64,000 nt of DNA, from contig JAKIWS010000007.1 of NCBI GenBank assembly GCA_022749895.1, positions 1-64,000 on the forward strand, in the 5' to 3' direction. Below, one piece after another: positions 9,507 through 17,387 of this stretch. The stretch is from Thermoplasmata archaeon (GTDB lineage: Archaea; Thermoplasmatota; Thermoplasmata; Lutacidiplasmatales; UBA184). The notes under the pieces are model-generated. The model was given only the letters and a program-made list of their open reading frames with translations, was not told where the DNA came from and did not search any database. Position 1 is the stretch's first letter. Each line of letters starts with the position of its first letter. A program made the translations under genes and the position numbers.

Positions 9507-10466
9507 CTAGGCCCGGGGGTCGCGCGGGTGCGCCGGGAGTAGAGCTTCCAGGATCGCCTTCTGGGCGTGGAGGCGGTTCTCCGCCTGGTCCCAGATCGCC
9601 GCCCGAGGTCCGTCCATGACCTCGTCGGAGATCTCCAGGCCCCGGTGGGCCGGAAGATCGTGCAGGACCCACACGTCGGGTTTGGCGAGGCGAAGAAGCT
9701 CGGCGTCGATCCGGTAGCCGCGGAAGTCCTGCTCGCGCTTCTCCCGTTGGGCCTCGTCGCCCATCGAGACCCATACGTCGGTGTAGAGCGCGTCGGCGCC
9801 GACCGCGGCCCGCTTCGGGTCGGTCTCGAACTGGATCGATGAGCCCGAGGCGGCGGCCAACCGGTTGGCCGATTCGACGATCGCGTCCGGCGGTCGGTAC
9901 TTCTCCGGGATCGCAGCGACGACGTTGAGGCCGACGATCGCGGCCCCCTGCACAAGCGAGTTGAACACGTTGTTGCCGTCCCCGATGTAGGCGAGGGTCC
10001 GGTTCCGGAATCCCGCGCTCCAACGCTCCTTGAGCGTCAGAAGGTCGGCGACGACCTGGCAGGGGTGCTCCCGGTCGTCGAGGGCGTTGATCACCGGCAC
10101 GCTCGCGTGGCGCGCGAGCGCCTGCATGTCCGCCGAGTGGAACGCTCGATAGGCGATCACGTCCACGTAGCGCGAGAGTACGCGCGCGGTGTCCGCGATC
10201 GTCTCGCCCCGCCCGAGCTGGAGGTCGTGTTTCGAGAGGTACAGCGCGTGGCCGCCGAGATCGTTCATGGCGACCTCGAAAGAGACCCGGGTCCGGGTCG
10301 ATGGCTTCTCAAAGATGAGCGCCGCGTTTCGGCCCGGCCGAGTGGGTGAAAGGTTTCCCGACGAGCGATGAGCCCGCATCTCTCCGGCCCGCGCTAGGAT
10401 CTGACCGAGGTCGGCCGCAAGATCGACGATGGACAGGAGGTCGCGCTTCCTCGGCGACCCTGGCAT
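9507..10466 (-). CDS. argF: ornithine carbamoyltransferase
   Basis: FEKPSTRTRVSFEVAMNDLGGHALYL...DDREHPCQVVADLLTLKE...YIGDGNNVFNSL. Confidence 0.95.
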   Translation of the reverse strand: MPGSPRKRDLLSIVDLAADLGQILARAGEMRAHRSSGNLSPTRPGRNAALIFEKPSTRTRVSFEVAMNDLGGHALYLSKHDLQLGRGETIADTARVLSRYVDVIAYRAFHSADMQALARHASVPVINALDDREHPCQVVADLLTLKERWSAGFRNRTLAYIGDGNNVFNSLVQGAAIVGLNVVAAIPEKYRPPDAIVESANRLAAASGSSIQFETDPKRAAVGADALYTDVWVSMGDEAQREKREQDFRGYRIDAELLRLAKPDVWVLHDLPAHRGLEISDEVMDGPRAAIWDQAENRLHAQKAILEALLPAHPRDPRA

Positions 10467-10530
10467 GGTCTCGGCGGCGTCTTACCCTTCAAAAGGTTAG
10501 CTTCTTCGTCCAGCCCGCCCTCCGCCCGAG

Positions 10531-10824
10531 GTGCGGCCGTTCTGGCTTCCCGTCGGGCGATGGGTGGTACCTCTCTTCCTCACCGTCGTGGGCCTACTCC
10601 TGATCTGGAATGCGACCGTCCAGCTTGCGGATGCAAAGATCGTCCTTGCCGACGCGCGGGCCCGCGCCTGCGCGGGGGGCGTCCCCTGTGTCGCTCCCTC
10701 TGGCAGCGTTGAAGAGGTACTAGCGCGGACGACCGGGATCCTCGGCGCCGTAACGCTCCTTGCCGGAATGGTGATGTCGTTTGTTCGATGGCACCGATCG
10801 CGGGGCCCGGGCGGAGAGACCTAA
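10531..10824 (+). CDS. small two-TM membrane protein
   Basis: 97 aa, hydrophobic N- and C-terminal helices. Confidence 0.55.
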   Translation: MRPFWLPVGRWVVPLFLTVVGLLLIWNATVQLADAKIVLADARARACAGGVPCVAPSGSVEEVLARTTGILGAVTLLAGMVMSFVRWHRSRGPGGET

Positions 10825-10853
10825 CGTCAACGGGCCCGGCATGACGGCGCTAG

Positions 10854-12374
10854 ATGGCCGGGCCGTCGCGAGTCCGGAATAGCATCGACCCGTTCGGCAA
10901 GATTATCAAGGACGCCCCGCTCGCGCGGGCCGAGGGAACAACTTTGGCCCGATCGAAGACAAAGACAGGGGTGCGCGAACGGAAGGTAGTTCGCTCGAGC
11001 CGATCGAGGAGCCAGAGTTCCGGACGCCGGGTCTACATGGTCACGGGCGGCGTGACGAAGTTCGCGAAGGCCCATCCCGCGATGGATTTCCGGTTGATGG
11101 TTCGCCGCGCCTACGACTACGCTCTCAAAGGTATCCCGAACCTCACCAAGGACAGGATCGACGGAACCCGAATCTCGTACTTCTCCGACCACTTCACCCG
11201 GCAGCTGAAGGCCGCGAGCATGGTCCAGGACTACCTCGGGATGAATCCGAAAGGGTCGATCCGCCTCGAGTGGGGTGGGGCGACAGGTGGCGAGTGCTTC
11301 CAGGCCGGGTACGAAGCCGTCGCGAGTGGTCGGATGGACGTCTGCCTGGCCGCCGGCTTCGAAACGATGAGCCGGGTCGCTACGTGGAAGGGGAACGAGT
11401 TCATCGCGCTCGCCTCCGACACCAACTTCGACTTCCCGCTCGGGGGCTTCTATACCGGCTACTATGCGCTCATGGTCGTCCGCCACATCTACGAGTACAT
11501 CCGGCGGACGAAGTTCGCGCACATCACCGACGAGCGGGAGGCCCAGCGGCAGGCGGTCGCCGAGGGAAGCCGGATCATGAGCCTCGTCTCGGTGAAGAAC
11601 CACCTCAACGCTCTCCACAACCCGTACGCCCAGTACCCGAAGTCGCTCTCGGTCCAGGACGTGCTCAACTCGGAGATGATCTCTTACCCGCTCACCCGAG
11701 AACAGATCTGCACGATGAGCGATGGGGCCGCCGTCGCGGTCCTCTGCTCGGAATCGGTCGCCCGCGAGTTCACCGACAAGCCGATCCGGATTATCGGGGT
11801 GGGCACCGGCACCGACACCATGCGGCTCGCGGACCGCCCGTTCGGGAAGGTCCCCCTGATGCCGAAGGAGAAGGCGTCCGACTATACCCACCTGGAGTAC
11901 CCGGGCGTCCACTCGTTCCGGGCCGGCCGCGCGGCCGGACTGGAGGCGTACCGGATGGCCGGCATCACGGACCCGAACCGGGAGCTCAACTTCATCGAGC
12001 TGCACGACGCGTACGCGTCGAGCGAGATCCAGACCTACGAAGACCTCGGACTCTGCAAGTACGGCGAAGGCTACGATTTCACCGAGCGGGGGGACCCGTT
12101 CCTGACCTCCGTCCGGTACCCGTTCCCCACTCCGAACGCCGGGGCGATCCCGGTGAATCCGTCCGGCGGGCTCATCGCTTGCGGCCACCCGGTCGGCGCG
12201 ACCGGCCTCATGCAGGCGGTCTTTGCCTTCTGGCAGCTCCAAGGGAGTGTGAAGAAGCACTTCGGGGACGGAACGCTCCAGGTCAAGAACGCGCACCGCG
12301 GCGCGATCCACAGCCATGCCGGGACGGGTTCGGCCGTGACGGTGTCGATCCTCGAGCGGGGGTACCGCCCGTGA
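10854..12374 (+). CDS. thiolase family protein (SCP-x/acetyl-CoA acetyltransferase-like)
   Basis: GGATGGECFQAGYEAVASGRMDVCLAAGFE...NPSGGLIACGHPVGATGLMQ. Confidence 0.9.
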   Translation: MAGPSRVRNSIDPFGKIIKDAPLARAEGTTLARSKTKTGVRERKVVRSSRSRSQSSGRRVYMVTGGVTKFAKAHPAMDFRLMVRRAYDYALKGIPNLTKDRIDGTRISYFSDHFTRQLKAASMVQDYLGMNPKGSIRLEWGGATGGECFQAGYEAVASGRMDVCLAAGFETMSRVATWKGNEFIALASDTNFDFPLGGFYTGYYALMVVRHIYEYIRRTKFAHITDEREAQRQAVAEGSRIMSLVSVKNHLNALHNPYAQYPKSLSVQDVLNSEMISYPLTREQICTMSDGAAVAVLCSESVAREFTDKPIRIIGVGTGTDTMRLADRPFGKVPLMPKEKASDYTHLEYPGVHSFRAGRAAGLEAYRMAGITDPNRELNFIELHDAYASSEIQTYEDLGLCKYGEGYDFTERGDPFLTSVRYPFPTPNAGAIPVNPSGGLIACGHPVGATGLMQAVFAFWQLQGSVKKHFGDGTLQVKNAHRGAIHSHAGTGSAVTVSILERGYRP

Positions 12375-12892
12375 CCCCCCCCAAGTTCACGTCGTTCCGC
12401 GACGTGATGGAGGAGCTCGACCGGGGCGGCAACGCGATCTTCATCGACAAGTCCGGAGTCGAGAGCCTAATCATCCGATCCCCGTACGCGATCCAGTACA
12501 TCCACAGCTACGCCGAGGATTCCCCGTTCTTCCTCGGCTTGGCCGAGGGGAGGCTTCGGGGCTCGAAGTGCACGAAGAAGAGCTGCGCCACCGTCTACGC
12601 GACGCCGCGGGGCCACTGCATGGAGTGCGGGTCCCCGACGGTCTGGGTCGACCTGCCGACGCGCGGCCGCCTCCATTCGTGGACGACCTGCCACTTCGGC
12701 AGCGAGGCGTTCCTCAAGGAGACCCCGTACAACCTCGCGCTCGTCGAGTTCGAGGGCGCCGACAGTCTTCTCCTCGTACGCCTGAAGGATTGCACCGAGT
12801 CCGACTGCTACGTCGGAATGCCGGTCACGGCGAAGTTCGACCCGAACCCGAAGTACTCGATCACCGACGTCTGGTTCGTCCCCGTGCCCTAG
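12371..12892 (+). CDS. DUF35 / OB-fold acyl-CoA-associated Zn-ribbon protein
   Basis: GTG start overlapping the thiolase stop; GRLRGSKCTKKSCATVYATPRGHCMECGSPTVWVDLPTRGRLHSWT. Confidence 0.9.
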   Translation: MTPPKFTSFRDVMEELDRGGNAIFIDKSGVESLIIRSPYAIQYIHSYAEDSPFFLGLAEGRLRGSKCTKKSCATVYATPRGHCMECGSPTVWVDLPTRGRLHSWTTCHFGSEAFLKETPYNLALVEFEGADSLLLVRLKDCTESDCYVGMPVTAKFDPNPKYSITDVWFVPVP

Positions 12893-13027
12893 CGGGACTC
12901 GGAATCGCTCGTCGCTGGACCAACTGGGACCCGGCCGCCGGGGGAGGCGAGCTCCGCACACCCGTGTACCGGCATTCGATTGTATGTTCCAAGGTTTTAT
13001 GGGGCGCCCGACGTGAAGCGGCTCCCG

Positions 13028-13435
13028 ATGTCGAGGCTGAAAGTCCGCACCATTCGACAGACGGTGGTTCTCCCGGGGACGCCGAGGCAGGTCTATAACG
13101 CGTTGATGACAACGCGAGGCCACATGGGTTTCACCGGCGCCGACGCCCGCATCAGCCCCAAGGTCGGGGGGAAGTTCATGGCGTGGGGCGGATACATTCA
13201 CGGCACGAACATCAAGCTCGTCCCCGGCAAGACGATCGTCCAGAAGTGGGTCCCGAGCGAAGCGACGTGGCCGAGCGGTCACGAATCCACGGTCACGTAC
13301 AGCTTGACCCCGAGCCCGCGGGGTACCCGCCTTTCGTTCACCCACTCCGGGGTCCCCGCCGAGCACGCGGGCCATCTGACGACCGGGTGGAAGAAGTCGT
13401 ACTGGGACCCGCTGCGCCAGTACCTCGCGGAGTGA
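13028..13435 (+). CDS. SRPBCC / AHSA1-like protein
   Basis: VRTIRQTVVLPGTPRQVYNALMTTRGHMGFTGADARISPKVGGKFMAWGGYI...IVQKWVPSEATWPSGHESTV. Confidence 0.85.
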   Translation: MSRLKVRTIRQTVVLPGTPRQVYNALMTTRGHMGFTGADARISPKVGGKFMAWGGYIHGTNIKLVPGKTIVQKWVPSEATWPSGHESTVTYSLTPSPRGTRLSFTHSGVPAEHAGHLTTGWKKSYWDPLRQYLAE

Positions 13436-13442
13436 GCCTCCG

Positions 13443-13670
13443 ATGCACCCTACCCATCCTACGTGCGAGTGGGTCGAAGTCGCTGAGGACGACGAGCACG
13501 TCATCATCTGTGGCGAGCCCGCGAAGGGGTTCGTTACCGACGCCAACGGTACGCACCACTATGCGTGCCTCGAGCACGCGGCGTCGGTGAAGGCGCACAT
13601 CGGCACCGGTGAGTGGGAGTTACTCCCGGCCCACCCCCCGGCTCGGCCCTATCCGGAATCGATGCCGTAG
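13443..13670 (+). CDS. small Cys/His protein, paralog of 52199..52429
   Basis: 75 aa; aligns with the 76-aa protein at 52199-52429 across its length. Confidence 0.75.
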   Translation: MHPTHPTCEWVEVAEDDEHVIICGEPAKGFVTDANGTHHYACLEHAASVKAHIGTGEWELLPAHPPARPYPESMP

Positions 13671-13770
13671 GCCGACCCGGGGCGCCGGATCCGCCATCGC
13701 CCGCGGGATGAGGAACGGTGGGGCATTCCCCCGAGGAACGGGGTCCGCCCTACTCGCATGCCAGGGGAGG

Positions 13771-13844
13771 TGCCGCGGGCCGGGCTTGAACCGGCGGCTT
13801 CAAGATCTTCAGTCTTGCACTCTCCCAAACTGAGTTACCGCGGC
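13771..13844 (-). tRNA. tRNA-Phe (GAA)
   Basis: Acceptor GCCGCGG/CCGCGGC; anticodon arm CAAGA-CTGAAGA-TCTTG; T-arm GCCGG-TTCAAGC-CCGGC; upstream box TTTATA. Confidence 0.95.
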
Positions 13845-14034
13845 GCCAAACGGAGCGACCCCCTCCCCGGTATAAAGTCACCGGCGGGGCCCGGCACGAC
13901 GATTTCGACCCGCTCGTCGGGGCCGGGCCGTGATCCCGAACTGCGAACGCGCGCGCGCCCACGTTCTTCGGCGAGAAATGCCCTCGACGACCCCTTGAGT
14001 TTATGTAATCCACATCGCCTTTCACGCGTTCGCC

Positions 14035-16524
14035 GTGGTGCGCAGCCTCGTCGTCACCGAGAAGTTCAACACCGCGCTCCGGATCGCCATCGTTCTCTCC
14101 GACGGGAGGATGAAACGTTCCCGGATCGCCGGGACGAACGTCTTTCAGTTCGAGCGCCCGGACGGACCGTACGCGGTCGTGGGGCTCCGGGGCCACATCG
14201 TCGAACTCGACTACCCTAAGGAGTTCGCCAATTGGAGCCTGGAAGCGATCCCCAAGCTCATCGATACGCCCCCCGAGAAGCGCGTTACCGAGACGGGGAT
14301 CGTCGACGCGCTCAGCCGGATCGTCCGGGAGTTCGACCGCGTCGTCATCGCGACCGATTTCGACCGGGAAGGGGAGCTCATCGGCGCCGAGATCCTCGAG
14401 ATCCTGCTCCGGCTGAACCCGAAGCTCGAGGTCAAGCGGGCCCATTACAGCGCCCTCACGCGCGAAGAGATCGAGAGCAGCTTCACGCACCTGGTCGGCC
14501 TCGACCAGGCGCTCGCGGAGGCGGCGGAGTCGCGCCAGGAGATCGACCTCGTTTGGGGCGCGGTCCTGACCCGATTCCTCTCGCTGACCGCGCAACAGCG
14601 CGGGCAGTCGTTCCTGTCCGCGGGACGGGTGCAGACCCCGACGCTGGCGCTCCTCGTCGAGCGGGACCAGGCGATCAAGGAGTTCGTCCCGGAACCGTTC
14701 TGGCAGCTCGAAGCCGACGCCGAGCACGCGGGCGAGAAGTTCCTCCTCCGCCACGCCCACGGCGTCTACCAGGATCACGCCGAGGCGGAGCGCGTCTTCG
14801 CCAAGGTGAACGGGGCCACGGAGGGCACGGTCACCGCCTTCGAAGAGAAGGAGACGAAGCGCCGGCCCCCGATCCCGTTCAACACGACCCTGTTCGTCGC
14901 GGAGGCGACGCGCATGGGGCTCGGGGCGGCCCTGGTGATGCGGATCGGCGAGGACCTGTACACCCAGGGGTTGATCAGCTATCCCCGGACGGACAACACG
15001 GTCTACCCGCGAGGTCTCGGGCTTCGCTCGCTCGTCGAGAAGTTCCAAGGCGGCCCGTTCGGCGAGGCGGCGGGGTTCGTGCTCCAGCAGCCGTCGTTCC
15101 ATCCGACGCGCGGGCGGAGCGAGACGACCGACCATCCGCCGATCTATCCGACGCAGGCGACCGACCCCCGAAAGCTCAAGCCGGACCACGCGCGGGTCTA
15201 CGAACTGATCGTCCGCCGGTTCCTCGCGACGCTGGCCCCGGACGCCCTCGGGGTCGCCCGGGACGCGAAGGTCGAGATCCGCCACGAACCCTTCGAGGGT
15301 CACGGCCAGCACCTGACCGACCCTGGATGGTACCGGATCTATCCTTACTCCAATCCGGAGGAGATCCCGTTCCCGGTCCTCGCCCCCGGTCAGTCGGTCG
15401 CGATCCTCGCCGTCCGTCTCGCCGAGGACAAGACCAAGCCGCCGCGCCGCTTCACGCAAGGCACGCTGATCCAGGAGATGGAACGGCTCGGGCTCGGCAC
15501 GAAGAGTACCCGGCACGACGTCCTCCAGAAGCTGTTCGACCGCCGGTACGTCGTCGCGAAGTCGCTCGAACCGACGAGCACCGGCATCGCCGTCACGGAG
15601 GCCCTCAAGGCCCACGCACCGGTGATCACCCGCCCCGAGATGACCCACCGACTCGAAGAGGAGATGGAGCTCGTTGCGGAATCGAAGAAGCCGAAGAGCG
15701 AGGTGATCGCGGACTCCCGCGAGATGCTGCGCGAAGCCCACGAGCTGCTCGCGCGGAACGCGGCGGGGGTCGCGAAGACCCTGACCGGCGCGCTCGACCG
15801 GCAGCGGTTTGTGGGGCCGTGCGCGAAGTGCGGGGGCGCGCTCCGTCTTACGCGGAGCCCGCGCGGGTCGCGGTGGGTCCAGTGCGTCAATAACCCCGCG
15901 ACGTGCACCGCGAGCTACCCGCTCCCGTCCGCCGGATTCATCGAACCCGCTCCCGAATTCCTGTGCGCGACGTGCCAGGTCCCGCGCGTCAAGATCGTCT
16001 TCCGCGGCCAACGGCCGCAGCTCTACTGCATCAATCCGGAGTGCGCCGTCCACCGCGCGGCGTTCCAGTTCGGCGACTGCCCGAACTGCCAATCGCCGCT
16101 CGGACTGCGCTATTCGTTCGCGGGCAAGCGATTCCTGGGGTGCACCGCGTACCCGAAGTGCACCGTCACGTACCCCCTCCCGCAACGCGGGCGGCTCGAC
16201 AAGAGCGAAACTCCCTGCCCCACCTGCCATGCCCCGATCGTGACCGCCATCGAGGCGGGACGTCCTCCCTGGACGCTCTGCGTGAACCCGTCGTGCCCGG
16301 CGAAGGCGGAGGCGGCGGAGAAGAAGGCCGCCGCGAAAGTCGATGCCGCCGAGAAGAAGGCCGCCGCGACGGCGAAACCGAAAGCCAAGTCCGCCAAGAG
16401 CGCGGCGCGTCCGCGGGCGAAGAGCCCCGCGCGCCCTCAGGCGGGACGAGCCCGAACCCCCGCGGCCGGCCCGGCCGCTCCAACGCCGAGCATTCCACCC
16501 GCGACCGATGCCCCGGCCGTCTGA
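14035..16524 (+). CDS. topA: DNA topoisomerase I with C-terminal Zn ribbons and Lys/Ala/Pro-rich tail
   Basis: TOPRIM ATDFDREGELIGAEI; LISYPRTDNTVYP; GRVQTPTLALLVERD; several CxxC ribbons near the C-terminus. Confidence 0.95.
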   Translation: MVRSLVVTEKFNTALRIAIVLSDGRMKRSRIAGTNVFQFERPDGPYAVVGLRGHIVELDYPKEFANWSLEAIPKLIDTPPEKRVTETGIVDALSRIVREFDRVVIATDFDREGELIGAEILEILLRLNPKLEVKRAHYSALTREEIESSFTHLVGLDQALAEAAESRQEIDLVWGAVLTRFLSLTAQQRGQSFLSAGRVQTPTLALLVERDQAIKEFVPEPFWQLEADAEHAGEKFLLRHAHGVYQDHAEAERVFAKVNGATEGTVTAFEEKETKRRPPIPFNTTLFVAEATRMGLGAALVMRIGEDLYTQGLISYPRTDNTVYPRGLGLRSLVEKFQGGPFGEAAGFVLQQPSFHPTRGRSETTDHPPIYPTQATDPRKLKPDHARVYELIVRRFLATLAPDALGVARDAKVEIRHEPFEGHGQHLTDPGWYRIYPYSNPEEIPFPVLAPGQSVAILAVRLAEDKTKPPRRFTQGTLIQEMERLGLGTKSTRHDVLQKLFDRRYVVAKSLEPTSTGIAVTEALKAHAPVITRPEMTHRLEEEMELVAESKKPKSEVIADSREMLREAHELLARNAAGVAKTLTGALDRQRFVGPCAKCGGALRLTRSPRGSRWVQCVNNPATCTASYPLPSAGFIEPAPEFLCATCQVPRVKIVFRGQRPQLYCINPECAVHRAAFQFGDCPNCQSPLGLRYSFAGKRFLGCTAYPKCTVTYPLPQRGRLDKSETPCPTCHAPIVTAIEAGRPPWTLCVNPSCPAKAEAAEKKAAAKVDAAEKKAAATAKPKAKSAKSAARPRAKSPARPQAGRARTPAAGPAAPTPSIPPATDAPAV

Positions 16525-16647
16525 TCGACGGACGACGACCGGCCAAAACCTTTCGTGAGACGTTCTGGAGCTATGACGCTGCGGGCCGCCCCGAGCGTTT
16601 CCCCACCTCCGACCTCGCGTTAAATACGCTCTCCCGGTGGCAGCCTC

Positions 16648-17373
16648 GTGAATTCCACCGGTCGAGCGATCGACCGCTTGGATTCTCGCAGCTTCGAGCG
16701 GCAGCTGGCCACCGGCAAGCTGCTGATCGTCCCGGTCGGAGCGTTGGAGGCCCACGGACCTCACCTCCCGTTGGGGGCCGACGAGATCCAGGCGACGCGT
16801 ACCGCAGAAGCCCTAGCGGAGGAGCTCGGTGCGCTGATCGCCCCGGCGATACCGTATGGAGCCTGCTTGGCGGCGCGGCCGTTCCCGGGGACAGCCTCCC
16901 TCTCGCTCGCGACGCTCTCGGCGCTCCTTCGCGAGGTGCTGAGCGCGTTCGTCGGCATGGGGGCGCGCCGGATCCTGGTCCTCTCCGGCCACGCCGAGCG
17001 CGGGCACATGGCCGCGCTTCGGGACGCCGCAACGGCGACCATGGACGCGCACCCGGCGGCCCGGATCGCGGTGATCTCCGACTACGACTTCGTGTACGAG
17101 CTCCGGGGCGAGCTCGCGCCGCCGACCGACGGGCACGGGGGACTTCTCGAGACCTCCCGGCTTCTCGCGCTGGCGCCCGCAACGGTCGGCCCCGAGCGAC
17201 CGAACATTACGCCGCACTTCTCCCCGCTCCTCCCGGCGCCTCCGACGACCACCGAATGGCCCGAGAGCGTGCAGGGGGACACCCGGGCGGCCTCGGCCGA
17301 GCTCGGGGCGAAGGTACAGGCCCACGTGCTGCGCCGACTTCGCGAGGTCGTCGTCGAGCTGCTGCCCGCGTAA
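16648..17373 (+). CDS. creatininase family protein (possible archaeal FAPy deformylase ArfB)
   Basis: IVPVGALEAHGPHLPLGADEIQAT...GHAERGHMAAL...DGHGGLLETS. Confidence 0.85.
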   Translation: MNSTGRAIDRLDSRSFERQLATGKLLIVPVGALEAHGPHLPLGADEIQATRTAEALAEELGALIAPAIPYGACLAARPFPGTASLSLATLSALLREVLSAFVGMGARRILVLSGHAERGHMAALRDAATATMDAHPAARIAVISDYDFVYELRGELAPPTDGHGGLLETSRLLALAPATVGPERPNITPHFSPLLPAPPTTTEWPESVQGDTRAASAELGAKVQAHVLRRLREVVVELLPA

Positions 17374-17387
17374 CGGTAGGTCCGACG

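Noticed and set aside
13750-16764. 1004-aa minus-strand ORF
   Set aside because: Antisense to topA and overlaps tRNA-Phe; no recognisable motif
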